A stretch of DNA of 64,000 bases from Tamlana sp. I1 (GCF_015355625.1 NZ_JACLAF010000001.1:248001-312000); one strand, 5' to 3'; counted from the first letter of the stretch, positions 34,924-43,999 are shown. Program-made: numbers and translations. Notes: generated by a model not told the origin, from the letters alone.

Positions 34924-36102
34924 TTATAAAGCTTTTAATCTAAGTAAGGTCTCTAAAAAATAATAATCGGCATAGACAATGGGTTCATCTATCTCGTCGT
35001 TTTTTGGCCAATTTCCAGTACTGTGATTTAAAATAAATGGTGCTGGATTTTTTTCATCTAGAATATAATTTGAAGATTTTAGATTATCAATAACCTTTTT
35101 ACTGTACTCTAGGTAGGTTTTATTATTGGTATAACCATATAATTCAACTAAAGCTGAAGCTACTACAGTACCTGCTGATACATCTCTAGGAGCATTTGGT
35201 ATGGCAGGGTCGTTAAAATCCCAATAAGGGATACCATCTTCGGGTAAGTTTTTATGATTTAAGTAAAAGGCAGCAGTGGCTTTAGCTCGCTCTAAATATT
35301 TTGAATCTTTGGTGTAACGGTAAGCCATGGTATAACCATAAATCGCCCAACCTTGTCCGCGTGCCCAAGAAGAGGCATCGTTAAAGCCTTGGTGGGTCAC
35401 TTTCAATCTAGGTTGGTTTGTAATGGTATCATAATCTATCACATGAAAACAACTGTTATCTGCTCTAAAATGATTTTTCAAGGTGGTATTGGCGTGAGTA
35501 ACAGCTAGTTTATGAAACGTGCTATCGCCTGAAATTTTAGTTGCTTCAAATAACAATTCTAAATTCATCATATTATCAATAATCACAGGGAACTGCCATA
35601 TGTCAGCATTAAAATCCCATGAACGAATGCTGCCAATATTTTCATTAAATCTGGTGCTTAAAGTTTCGGCACTTTCAACAATTATTTTTTTATAATTGGT
35701 GTTGTTTTCAACTTCTAAACTTTTACCAAAACTGCAAAACACTTTAAATCCCATATCGTGGGTTCTGTTGTTATGTTTCTCTTTTTCAATAAATGCAGTC
35801 CATTTTTTAGCTTGATTTTTATAAAGATCTTCTTTTGTAAGTTGATAAATTTGCCACAGGTTTCCCGCAAAGAAACCACTGGTCCAGTCACTAGAGGGTA
35901 CCTTTTGTATGGTATTTGTTTTTAAGTTTAGGCTGCGTGGAAATGCTGTAGAATCGACTTGATATTCGGCTAATTTTTGGTAACGATTATCTAGTATAGC
36001 TTCAACTGTTTTAGCTGAATTATTGTTGGATTTTGTCTTGCTGCAAGATAGACTCAATAAAAGAACAATAAGGAGATAGTACGGAAGGTGTTTTTTTATC
36101 AT
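34924..36102 (-). CDS. GH88-family unsaturated glucuronyl hydrolase lipoprotein
   Basis: With the start at 36102 (392 residues) the protein begins with a lipoprotein signal ending in LLSLSC. The upstream ATG at 36150 would add 16 residues. It is an (alpha/alpha)6-barrel GH88 enzyme. The two acidic catalytic residues of the family are visible as D116 in RTHDMGF and D176 in PVIIDNMMNLELLFEA, 60 residues apart, as in the characterised Bacillus enzyme. SSWARGQGWAIYGYTMAYRYT is the family signature. GH88 enzymes hydrate the 4,5-unsaturated uronic acid that polysaccharide lyases leave at chain ends. It is the first gene of an operon with GH2. Alginate products are not a known GH88 substrate, so another uronic-acid polymer is likely. 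Confidence 0.92.
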   Translation of the reverse strand: MIKKHLPYYLLIVLLLSLSCSKTKSNNNSAKTVEAILDNRYQKLAEYQVDSTAFPRSLNLKTNTIQKVPSSDWTSGFFAGNLWQIYQLTKEDLYKNQAKKWTAFIEKEKHNNRTHDMGFKVFCSFGKSLEVENNTNYKKIIVESAETLSTRFNENIGSIRSWDFNADIWQFPVIIDNMMNLELLFEATKISGDSTFHKLAVTHANTTLKNHFRADNSCFHVIDYDTITNQPRLKVTHQGFNDASSWARGQGWAIYGYTMAYRYTKDSKYLERAKATAAFYLNHKNLPEDGIPYWDFNDPAIPNAPRDVSAGTVVASALVELYGYTNNKTYLEYSKKVIDNLKSSNYILDEKNPAPFILNHSTGNWPKNDEIDEPIVYADYYFLETLLRLKAL

Positions 36103-36150
36103 GATTTCAATGCGCTTTTGTATTCGTGTTTCTAAAGATATAATAAACAA

Positions 36151-36738
36151 ATTTAAAGACTAAATAATCCTGTAAATTTGAAATTGAAACAGCTTCTTTC
36201 ATGGTCTTTTTAATTGGTATAAAGCTGTTTTTATATTCTAAATTAAAGTGCACTTCGTATAAATTTGTAAGGGCTTTTTATACAGAATACTTTATAAGTT
36301 TCATAAATAAAGATGTTGTGTATTATTTAGTTTTTGAAAAAGTTATTGTAATTTAATTTCCCAATTAAAATCAATAAAAGACTTAGTAGAAATCGTAAAA
36401 GCTACATGATTACTAAGCTTATTTACAGTTATGAAAACATCCACTATATTATTCGGTTTAGCTTTAATGAGCTCTACTTTTTTGTTTTCTCAAACAGTTT
36501 TAAATGCGAATGGAGTAGCAAGAGGGTAAGCCGCTGGCGCGGGATTATATAACTTTTATTTTACACAAAACGATAACAATCAGTTGTTTGTGTTTTTTAC
36601 GATTGAATATTTGAACAAAAACTGATTTGTTTTTCACGAAAAAATAAGCTCAGGTCAATAAGAACGCTAATTAATTCACGGATAAGATGGATAAATATTT
36701 AGTTATCATTAAAATAAATTTAGAGAGTAGATATACTA
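36151..36738. other. Long intergenic region with a secreted-protein relic
   Basis: This 588-bp AT-rich region separates the GH88/GH2 operon from the end of the sucrose operon. It contains AAACAGCTT (36187-36195) facing AAGCTGTTT (36222-36230), probably an inverted repeat upstream of the GH88 gene. A truncated reading frame at 36431-36529 is described separately. A short GC-rich patch follows it. Nothing else codes convincingly. Confidence 0.5.
36431..36529 (+). pseudogene. Truncated head of a secreted protein (signal peptide only)
   Basis: An ATG at 36431 opens 32 codons. The first 20 make a standard signal peptide (MKTSTILFGLALMSSTFLFS, then Q), and the next read TVLNANGVARG before a stop. 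A real mature protein would be expected to follow. The downstream sequence has no continuing frame, and a GC-rich patch (CCGCTGGCGCGGG, 36531-36543) follows the stop at once. This looks like the 5' remnant of a deleted gene for an exported protein, perhaps another enzyme of this polysaccharide region. It could instead be a chance frame. Confidence 0.45.
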
Positions 36739-38472
36739 TCAAAAGGTTATTTTTTTACTCCGCCCCGCTTCAGTATACTGTATAGTAAATGCATGGTCTT
36801 TAAGATTAGCTTTTAAATGTGCTAAATCATTCTGATTTTTCCACAAAATATCAATTTCATTATCATTTGAATCGTTGATGGTTACTGTTCCTAAAAACGC
36901 CTTAGATGTATTTCTTAATCGTATTAAGTCAAGCTGATTACGCACAATATTTGTTTTAAGACCAGCGTCAACATCTTTTAGAGATAATGTAGTTCTATTA
37001 ATTTCTTTATGTCCTGCACTACCGCCTTTATCGGCTGCTTCATAGTCATTTTTACCAGCAAAAATATCTAAATACCATACTTGTGGAATTCCAGGCATAA
37101 ACATTTGTATGGCTCTGGCAAGCAATAGTTTTTGCTCATCTTCACCTAAAGCGCTAAAAAACGTAGAGTTTACTTGATAGTAAGAAATTTTATTACCAGA
37201 TGGGTCGTATAGGTTCTTAACTCTACCTCCGCGCTCCATGATTTTATTCATAATGGATTCAATCTCGGTGTCTTCCAACAAGCCCTTGTTATACGTGCCA
37301 TTTACTTCCTTTCCTTTTAAATCAAGTACCGGGATACCATCGTGACAACCAAGCATATTCACTGTTTGATAACCTTTTGCTATAATTTCATTAGCCCAAG
37401 TTACAAGTGCTTTACTGTTAGCGTTTTCAATGGCATGAATAGTTAAGCCAGGTAAGAAAAAATCGTAGATTTGATAACCTTCACTGGCGACTTCATCATG
37501 CAAATGCAATCCATATTCTGCGTGAATTTCTGGCAAGAGCGTTAAGTTGTTTTTATCTGCTATTTGTTTGATGCGCTCCAGATGCTCCCAGGTTCCTGGT
37601 TTGTTAAAAAAATTGGATTGTCCGATTTCTTTATGCAGATAAGCAAAAGCATCCAATCTTAAAATTTTACCGCCATAATTACTCACTTTTTGAAGCGTCT
37701 CAGCATAAAAATCCCATACTAATTCAGAATTGGCATTGACATCCATTTGCCCTAAATAATTGCGTTTTTTATTTATAATTTGCAATATCTCGCCTTTAAC
37801 ATCATTGCAATCTTCAAAATCTAGCTTTGTTAAATCTTGGTTTTCTTCAATAGCTTTATTTACTCTATCTGTAACAAACCTAGCTTCCTGGCTATTTAAC
37901 CTGCTAACACTTAGCAAATCACTTTCTGCTATTTTATTATAAGATATTTGTTGATAGAAGGTATTCCAGTATGGTTTTTCAGTCCCATCTGGAAACATAA
38001 CTTTTAATATAGGAAGACCAGATTTCCTCATAAATAGTTTGTTGAGAAATTCTTTGTTAGGAATTACAACACCATCAGCATCCATAGTACCATGTCCTTC
38101 CCAAAACTCGTTCCAGTTAATAAAAAAGTCTTTATATTTTGATTGATTTCCGTGTTCTAACAAATCTCTAAATTGAGGTGATGCTACCGATAAATGATTT
38201 AAAACGATATCGAATTTTAATTGAATATTGAGTTTATCTAAAGCCTTTAAATCTTCTTCTGAAACCAATTCTTTATTTAAGTTGTAATCAATAACCGAAA
38301 AACCTCTGTCTAAATCGCTATTAAAGAAGGTTGGCAATACATAAAATAACGAAAAGGCATCCTTAAATTCAGGCATTTTTAACATCGTTATTATATCACT
38401 TAAATTACATCCTATACTATCTGGATAGGCATTAAGCATAACACCTTTACTAATTTTATTCTCTTTTGACAT
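36739..38472 (-). CDS. GH13 subfamily 18 sucrose phosphorylase
   Basis: The 577-residue cytoplasmic enzyme resembles GH13_18 phosphorylases, which convert sucrose and phosphate to alpha-glucose-1-phosphate and fructose. The nucleophile Asp is in KILRLDAFAYLHKEIG, the acid/base Glu in LLPEIHAEYG, and the stabilising Asp in LGCHDGIPVLDLKG. The tail YQVNSTFFSALGEDEQKLLLARAIQ, then PGIPQVWYL and HKEINRTTL, corresponds to the family's C-terminal part. Other GH13_18 members act on glucosylglycerol or glucosylglycerate. The adjacent fructokinase, sugar permease, TonB receptor and LacI gene favour sucrose. It is the last gene of a five-gene operon and begins 13 bp after the fructokinase gene. Confidence 0.85.
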   Translation of the reverse strand: MSKENKISKGVMLNAYPDSIGCNLSDIITMLKMPEFKDAFSLFYVLPTFFNSDLDRGFSVIDYNLNKELVSEEDLKALDKLNIQLKFDIVLNHLSVASPQFRDLLEHGNQSKYKDFFINWNEFWEGHGTMDADGVVIPNKEFLNKLFMRKSGLPILKVMFPDGTEKPYWNTFYQQISYNKIAESDLLSVSRLNSQEARFVTDRVNKAIEENQDLTKLDFEDCNDVKGEILQIINKKRNYLGQMDVNANSELVWDFYAETLQKVSNYGGKILRLDAFAYLHKEIGQSNFFNKPGTWEHLERIKQIADKNNLTLLPEIHAEYGLHLHDEVASEGYQIYDFFLPGLTIHAIENANSKALVTWANEIIAKGYQTVNMLGCHDGIPVLDLKGKEVNGTYNKGLLEDTEIESIMNKIMERGGRVKNLYDPSGNKISYYQVNSTFFSALGEDEQKLLLARAIQMFMPGIPQVWYLDIFAGKNDYEAADKGGSAGHKEINRTTLSLKDVDAGLKTNIVRNQLDLIRLRNTSKAFLGTVTINDSNDNEIDILWKNQNDLAHLKANLKDHAFTIQYTEAGRSKKITF

Positions 38473-38485
38473 GGCTTTTTAAGAT

Positions 38486-39424
38486 TTACAAAAGTTCTGA
38501 TAATATATTAATGTTATCTGGCAACCTACCTACATTTTGAAGTTTTAAAGCGGCAAGTTGCAAGGCTACCTCTAGGCATTTCTCAATAGGTTTTTCTTTG
38601 ATATAAGCAAACAAAAACCCAGACCAAAACGCATCGCCAGCACCAGTTGCATCTTGCACTAGGTCTATAGGGATTGCTGGCAATTGAATGACTTCTTCAC
38701 CCTTTTGAGATAATTTAACCCCCTTACTACCTAAAGTTAAACAAACAATATCCACTCCTTGGGAATGGAAGAATTCAAATATATCTTCATGTGGCAATTC
38801 TTTCTCGAAAAGTCTTAGCATGTCGTCTTCACTAACCTTTACCAATGGATTTAACTGGCAATATGCTTTAATTACACTTAGTGCTTCCTCTTGACTATCC
38901 CATATTTTTTTGGCGTAATTAATGTCAATGCTTAATTTGCAACCTAACCGATGTGCATCGCCAGCCTTTTTTATAATAGTGGTTTGAGCGGGTTTTTTAC
39001 TTAATGCAAAACAAGTGGTATGGTATATATTCGTATTTGAAAGCGTTTTTTCTGATATTTGATCTTCTGTTATGCAAAAATCTGCTTTTCTATACGGTAT
39101 AAAATCTGGAGTACTATCGGTTCTTGATACAAAAATGACACTTGTGGGTTCATTTTCAACCTGTTTAACAAAATCGGTTTTTACGCCTACCTCATTTAAT
39201 CTTTCAAAGATATATTCACCAAAACCATCACTTCCAACCGTTGCCACCAAAACAGATTTCAATCCTAATCTGGCAGAATTCATGGCCACATTAGTAGGCG
39301 AGCCACCTAAATACCTGTGATAATCTCTTGTATTATTAATCTGTACTCCTGCTTGATGCCCAATAAAATCTACGAGCACTTCGCCAACACATAATATATC
39401 TATATCTTTTATTTTATTTTTCAT
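38486..39424 (-). CDS. PfkB-family fructokinase
   Basis: The 312-residue ribokinase-fold kinase carries both PfkB signatures. The first is the N-terminal GGSPTNVAMNSARLGLKSVLVATVGSDGFGEYI region at about 35-67. The second is the C-terminal VQDATGAGDAFWSGFLFAY with the catalytic Asp in DATGAGDAF. The substrate is inferred from context as fructose, released by the adjacent sucrose phosphorylase and phosphorylated to fructose-6-phosphate for glycolysis. It sits in a tightly packed operon, 13-14 bp from its neighbours on both sides. Confidence 0.88.
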   Translation of the reverse strand: MKNKIKDIDILCVGEVLVDFIGHQAGVQINNTRDYHRYLGGSPTNVAMNSARLGLKSVLVATVGSDGFGEYIFERLNEVGVKTDFVKQVENEPTSVIFVSRTDSTPDFIPYRKADFCITEDQISEKTLSNTNIYHTTCFALSKKPAQTTIIKKAGDAHRLGCKLSIDINYAKKIWDSQEEALSVIKAYCQLNPLVKVSEDDMLRLFEKELPHEDIFEFFHSQGVDIVCLTLGSKGVKLSQKGEEVIQLPAIPIDLVQDATGAGDAFWSGFLFAYIKEKPIEKCLEVALQLAALKLQNVGRLPDNINILSELL

Positions 39425-39438
39425 CTCTTTTAATAATA

Positions 39439-40785
39439 TTAATGTTCGTCTTCTGGTAAAATGATATTCAAACGCTCTGTTTCTACTTTAGGCTGTTTTA
39501 AACGTAAAGCCAAAACACCTGCTATAATAAAAAATACGCCTCCAAACAATATGGCATTAATAGCACTATTATTTAACAGGTTTTTCACTATAGGCCCAAA
39601 GGTTACTGTTTGGATCCCCATTGGAATAACAATCATCATATTTAAAATTCCCATGTATACACCTCGTCTCTTTTGAGGAACAATTTTAGAAACCATGGAG
39701 TATGGTATACCCATCATAGCTGCCCAACCTATTCCAAATAAAATCATAGGTAAAATAACCAAGAATGGATCTTGGATATATGGAATGGTAAGCATGGCAA
39801 TTCCTGTTAAAAACAAACTGAGAACATATACTTTTTTACCACCAAATTTTAATGCTAATGGCACCAAGGCCAATGCAAAAACAATTGTAGAAACATTATA
39901 GGTCGTATTCATTTTTGCTGCCTGACTTAATGCCTGGGATTTATCAAAACCCATACTTTCTTCAAACATGGGAGAAATAAATTGCCAATACACAAATAAC
40001 GCATACCATTGAAAAAGATAAACACCCGACAGTTTCCACATAAATTTGGGCATATCCTTTATGGCATGAACAATTTCAATAAACGGTGTTTTAATCCTAT
40101 CTGAAACCGGTAAAGCATTGTGTTTTTTAATATCTTCTAATTCTTCATTGGAAGGTGGTATTTCGGGTGTTTTTAAAACAGACCACAATATGGTCCCTAT
40201 TGATAATACAGCTCCAATAAAAAAGGAATAATACAACCATTTTGGAATAGCACTTACAGCCTCTGTAACTGTTTCTACACCACCAAACCAATCTTGAAAA
40301 AGGAAAATAGAAGCATTGGCTAATACAATCCCAGCACCTACAAACAAACTTTGCATTTGATATCCAAAACTTAACTGCTTATTAGGTAATTTATCGCCCA
40401 CAAAGGCACGGTAAGGCTCCATGGCCATATTATTACCAACATCTAAAATCCATAGCAATCCAACGGCAAACCATAGTGTTGGACTAAAAGGAAAAGCGAA
40501 TAAACATAAACTACCAATTAGTGCTCCAATTAAAAAATAGGGTTTACGTCTTCCCCAACGAGGCGACCACGTTTTATCTGAAATAGCTCCTATTATGGGT
40601 TGAATGATTAAACCTGTAACAGGACCTGCAAGATTAAGTAGGGGTAAATCTTCGTGATGTGCTCCTAAAAATGAAAATATAGGGTTAACTGCTGTTTGTT
40701 GCAAACCAAAACTGAATTGAATTCCTAAGAATCCTACATTCATATTGAAAATCTGCCAGAAACTTAAGTTTGGTTTTTTTAACAT
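39439..40785 (-). CDS. MFS sugar (sucrose) symporter, SLC45/GPH-like
   Basis: The 448-residue protein has 12 predicted transmembrane helices. The loop between helices 2 and 3 reads SDKTWSPRWGRRKPYF, the RWGRR(R/K)P(Y/F) motif typical of SLC45 and plant-type sucrose transporters and related GPH-like permeases. PGITG-type conserved glycines occur early (LNLAGPVTGLIIQPIIGAISD). It would move sucrose across the inner membrane with protons, feeding the intracellular phosphorylase. It lies between the exported glutaredoxin and fructokinase genes, about 14 bp from each, so it belongs to the operon. Confidence 0.88.
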   Translation of the reverse strand: MLKKPNLSFWQIFNMNVGFLGIQFSFGLQQTAVNPIFSFLGAHHEDLPLLNLAGPVTGLIIQPIIGAISDKTWSPRWGRRKPYFLIGALIGSLCLFAFPFSPTLWFAVGLLWILDVGNNMAMEPYRAFVGDKLPNKQLSFGYQMQSLFVGAGIVLANASIFLFQDWFGGVETVTEAVSAIPKWLYYSFFIGAVLSIGTILWSVLKTPEIPPSNEELEDIKKHNALPVSDRIKTPFIEIVHAIKDMPKFMWKLSGVYLFQWYALFVYWQFISPMFEESMGFDKSQALSQAAKMNTTYNVSTIVFALALVPLALKFGGKKVYVLSLFLTGIAMLTIPYIQDPFLVILPMILFGIGWAAMMGIPYSMVSKIVPQKRRGVYMGILNMMIVIPMGIQTVTFGPIVKNLLNNSAINAILFGGVFFIIAGVLALRLKQPKVETERLNIILPEDEH

Positions 40786-40798
40786 CTTCGTGGTGTTT

Positions 40799-41161
40799 TT
40801 ATTCAGTTAGTCCTTTAAGAAAAGTATCGAAATTACCATTATTCATTAATAGTTCACCCTTTTTTTCTACTACCGGAAGTGACAAATTATCTAAAGATAT
40901 ACCTGCATTTTGTAGTTTTAAAACCATTTCTCTTTGCTTTGAAAGGTTTACATCAACATCATAGTAAACAAAATCGATTTGTTTTTCCTTTAAATAAGCC
41001 TTAGTATCGATACAATAATGACAAGTATCACTGCCATAAATTATTAGCTTTGGTGATTTTTTATCTGTATTAGATATACTTAAAACTTGTTCTTGAGCTT
41101 GACTATAGCCACTACATGTTATGGCAATAATTATAACAATAGAATAAATTAAACGTTTCAT
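40799..41161 (-). CDS. Exported glutaredoxin-like protein in the sucrose operon
   Basis: The 120-residue protein has an N-terminal hydrophobic signal (LIYSIVIIIAITCSGYSQAQ). It may be a lipoprotein, because TCSG precedes the end of the hydrophobic stretch. It then has a glutaredoxin/thioredoxin fold: LIIYGSDTCHYCIDTKAYL with the redox pair CHYC at about residues 45-48, IDFVYYDVDV, and the cis-Pro strand NLSLPVVEKKGELLM. Such proteins reduce disulfides or carry electrons, usually in the cytoplasm, and here the signal puts it in the periplasm. It sits between the TonB receptor and permease genes, 13 bp from the permease. Its link to sucrose uptake is unexplained. Confidence 0.8.
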   Translation of the reverse strand: MKRLIYSIVIIIAITCSGYSQAQEQVLSISNTDKKSPKLIIYGSDTCHYCIDTKAYLKEKQIDFVYYDVDVNLSKQREMVLKLQNAGISLDNLSLPVVEKKGELLMNNGNFDTFLKGLTE

Positions 41162-41185
41162 ATGGGCATATTTAAAATTGAGTGA

Positions 41186-41220
41186 AAAGAGTTGGAGTAC
41201 AGCATAAGCTCCAACTCTTT
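41186..41220 (-). terminator. Intercistronic hairpin after the sucrose TonB receptor gene
   Basis: AAAGAGTTGGAG and CTCCAACTCTTT form a perfect 12-bp stem with an 11-nt loop, 29 bp after the receptor stop codon. It lies inside the presumed operon, before the glutaredoxin gene. It may be a partial terminator or RNA processing site that keeps receptor mRNA more abundant than the downstream part. Confidence 0.65.
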
Positions 41221-41248
41221 AATTAAAAAACCAAACTAAACTTAATTT

Positions 41249-43873
41249 TTAAAACTTGTACTGTAATGATAGTGTAGAAGAACGCCCGCTAATTGATCTA
41301 GCTCTTACTAAACGATTAGATCCAAATGCGCCATCACCATTTCCCTCAACCTCTGTAATACCTACAGTATCAAAAAAATTATTTATACTTAAAACTAAAG
41401 AAAGTCCATCAGTTAAACCGGCACGACCAATTAAATTAAAGTATGCGTACCCTGGCATTACTAAATCATTATCATCTTGAGCATATGACTTTGTTGTGCC
41501 TAAAACACTTAAAGCCACGTTATGTTGTCTAGATTTACCAAAGTTATAAGATGGAGATACATTGTATATCAAATCGGCTTGCCTTCTTGGGGTGTTTCCT
41601 TTATTATCACCTCCATTAATTTCTGCTTTAGTCCAAGTTAAGGAACCATTAAAAGAGAAGTGCTCTCCAAAAGACAGAGCTGTTTCCGCCTCTAAACCTA
41701 TAGCTTTAAATGGGTTTCCTACTTCACGATTTAATTCGTTACTCAGTCCTTCATCAGTGTTACTCATAAACCCTGTTAGATTAAGCACCCCGTTATTTAA
41801 TTTTTTCTTGTATCCAACTTCAAGTTGAGAAAGCTCATCAAATTGCACATCTCCTTTGCCATCTAAACCATAATTATTTCTATCTGCAGCTCTACCTGAA
41901 GCACCTGAACTATATCTAGCAAAAACAGCTGCACCTTGATTAAATTTATAGTTAAGTCCTAAAGAATAAGAAATAAAGTTATAATTATCGTTTACAATTT
42001 GACCATCTGCACCTGTAATAATTGGCACAACTTCTTCAATACCTTCAATAGTTCCGTTTCCGTTATAATCGAAATTATCTTGTGTAGTAGGACCTGCTGC
42101 AATGTTACCTGTAACTTTAACATTTTCAAAACGAACACTACCATCAAAATTCAATTTATCAGTAATATCAGCGTCAACACCAATATAAGGCGAATTCACA
42201 TTATGTACTGTATTGTATTTACGTTGACAACAATTACCCCATACAGGTGTGCCATAGGAAAATTGCCCATTTCTTGAAAAACCATCAAAATCTGCTAATC
42301 TTGCTTGTCCGCCACCTTTTACCTCAGAAAGAAAAGAGTTCCATTGCCAACCAATTTTAGTGTTTTGCGTCGCAGTAAATATACCCGCTGTAACTCCAAT
42401 GTTATCATTTATTTTTTTGCTTATTTTTACATCTCCAAAAAAGTTACTTAAATCTTCAATTGAAACATCAAACATGTGAATAATTTGAGCTAATCCATTT
42501 GACGGATTAAAAGCCTCCCTATCTCCATTAGTATACACTAAAGCTCCTGTAGCATTAGAAGCATCTCTTGCTGTGATTTCTATTTCTGAAACTGTTCCAA
42601 CCACAGCTGAAAAAGGCGCAACCCATTCTCCACTATTATTAGAATATCTCGCTTTACCGCTTATTTTCCAGTCTTTTGGTAAACTAAAAGAAAACTCAGT
42701 CCCTAATGCCTTTGATACTGGATTATTACCATTTCTAACATCATTTACATGTCTTTCTCCTGTAAATGGAGAAGTGCCTGCACTTTGTTGTAAATAAGCA
42801 GATTGTAATGCATCTGTAGTTATATCAAAACCTGATAAGTTAGAATAGGTTGGATTTGAATTGTCTCCTTCTAACAACATAGGCATTGGTAAATACATTA
42901 CAGATTTGTCATTTAAAAACTTAGCGTAAACCCTAACATATCCAGCTTCAAATCGCTTTGTAAGATTAGCTTTAAATTGCCCTCCTTTATTTCCTTCGTA
43001 ACCAATTTCTCTAGGCCCTTCACCTGTTCTCATAAAGCCACCTAAGTGATAAGAAAATCCATTACCTAATGGTGAACCATATTCAAAATCTAATCTACTT
43101 GTTTGATAATCTAAACCAAACGTAGTTGCTATAGACCCACCTTCTGTTGTACCTGTTTTACTAATCATATTAATAATACCTGCTGGCCCATTAGAAGTTT
43201 GGGTTGATGCAGAACCACCCCTAATGGCCTCAACGCGTCCAACATTAGAATCTATACGTAAAAAATTATCTGGGTTTCCAAAAGAGGTGTCACCAAATAA
43301 ATTTAATGGCAACCCATCTTCTTGAATTTGAAAATATCTTGACCCACCAGAAGAAATAGGCACACCACGAACGTTAAAGTTCGCATTACCTTCCCCTCCT
43401 GAAGATTCAGCGCGAATACCAGGTATATTTCTAAAAAGTTCTCCGGAACTTCTTGGAGAAGCTTGCTCTATAAGTTTAACATCCATTGTAGAAACAGAAA
43501 CACTTGATTCTATCTTAGATTTAGGATTTACTACACCGGTTACAACAATTTCGTCTAAAGATTCTGCATCTTCAGTCATTGTAATATTTAGAGTAATATC
43601 AGCATCCTGCATAGTCACACTCTGAGAAGATTTTGCATACCCTAAATAGGTTGCAGACAACGTATAGGTTCCATTTTCTACACTACTAATAGAATAGTTT
43701 CCATCAAAATCAGAAACAGATCCTTTAGTAGTTCCGTCTAAAACAATGTTTACTCCACCTAATGGCATACCTGTTTGGTCTTTAACAGTTCCAGAAATCG
43801 TTGATTGTGCAAAAATTGTCGATACTGAAAACAACATTAGGAATAAACTCCATGTAAATTTTTTTGATTTCAT
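41249..43873 (-). CDS. TonB-dependent receptor of the sucrose locus (SuxA-like role)
   Basis: The 874-residue outer membrane protein has a signal peptide (cleaved near IFAQS, residue 23). A carboxypeptidase-regulatory-like domain follows (ISGTVKDQTGMPLGGVNIVL, about 26-105), then a plug domain (DEIVVTG, LFRNIPGIRAESSGGEGNANFNVRG) and a long barrel ending in LSLQYKF with a terminal Phe. There is no SusD gene next to it, and its features suit a stand-alone receptor more than SusC. In Xanthomonas the SuxA receptor imports sucrose and its gene sits beside a permease, a GH13 enzyme and a LacI regulator, the same set as here. It is the first gene of the operon, and its upstream region carries two LacI-type operators. 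Confidence 0.87.
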   Translation of the reverse strand: MKSKKFTWSLFLMLFSVSTIFAQSTISGTVKDQTGMPLGGVNIVLDGTTKGSVSDFDGNYSISSVENGTYTLSATYLGYAKSSQSVTMQDADITLNITMTEDAESLDEIVVTGVVNPKSKIESSVSVSTMDVKLIEQASPRSSGELFRNIPGIRAESSGGEGNANFNVRGVPISSGGSRYFQIQEDGLPLNLFGDTSFGNPDNFLRIDSNVGRVEAIRGGSASTQTSNGPAGIINMISKTGTTEGGSIATTFGLDYQTSRLDFEYGSPLGNGFSYHLGGFMRTGEGPREIGYEGNKGGQFKANLTKRFEAGYVRVYAKFLNDKSVMYLPMPMLLEGDNSNPTYSNLSGFDITTDALQSAYLQQSAGTSPFTGERHVNDVRNGNNPVSKALGTEFSFSLPKDWKISGKARYSNNSGEWVAPFSAVVGTVSEIEITARDASNATGALVYTNGDREAFNPSNGLAQIIHMFDVSIEDLSNFFGDVKISKKINDNIGVTAGIFTATQNTKIGWQWNSFLSEVKGGGQARLADFDGFSRNGQFSYGTPVWGNCCQRKYNTVHNVNSPYIGVDADITDKLNFDGSVRFENVKVTGNIAAGPTTQDNFDYNGNGTIEGIEEVVPIITGADGQIVNDNYNFISYSLGLNYKFNQGAAVFARYSSGASGRAADRNNYGLDGKGDVQFDELSQLEVGYKKKLNNGVLNLTGFMSNTDEGLSNELNREVGNPFKAIGLEAETALSFGEHFSFNGSLTWTKAEINGGDNKGNTPRRQADLIYNVSPSYNFGKSRQHNVALSVLGTTKSYAQDDNDLVMPGYAYFNLIGRAGLTDGLSLVLSINNFFDTVGITEVEGNGDGAFGSNRLVRARSISGRSSTLSLQYKF

Positions 43874-43960
43874 TATGTCTTAAATTTAATTAGTTAATAA
43901 AAATTTAGCTATTATGTGATGCAATTTACATTTAAAGGCTACTAAAATTAAGATATTGAT

Positions 43961-43999
43961 AACGAAATCGTTTTCGAAATAACCGAAAACGATTTCGTT
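43961..43999. promoter_or_regulatory. Paired LacI-type operators between the receptor and regulator genes
   Basis: AACGAAATCGTTTTCG (43961-43976) and its exact reverse complement CGAAAACGATTTCGTT (43984-43999) form a perfect 16-bp inverted repeat with a 7-bp spacer. Each arm alone contains a 14-bp near-palindrome centred on CG (CGAAATCGTTTTCG, one mismatched pair), the shape of LacI-family operators. The two CG centres are 21 bp apart, two helical turns, so two dimers could bind on one face. The site lies between the divergent receptor gene (43873) and LacI gene (44044). Confidence 0.88.

Noticed and set aside
36525-36546. GC-rich patch as an insertion sequence end
   Set aside because: There is no terminal inverted repeat, no transposase and no target duplication nearby. 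It may simply be a deletion scar.
41249-43873. SusC/SusD pair for starch or glycan uptake
   Set aside because: No SusD gene lies next to either TonB receptor in the window, and the receptor beside the sucrose genes fits a stand-alone Sux-type receptor better.
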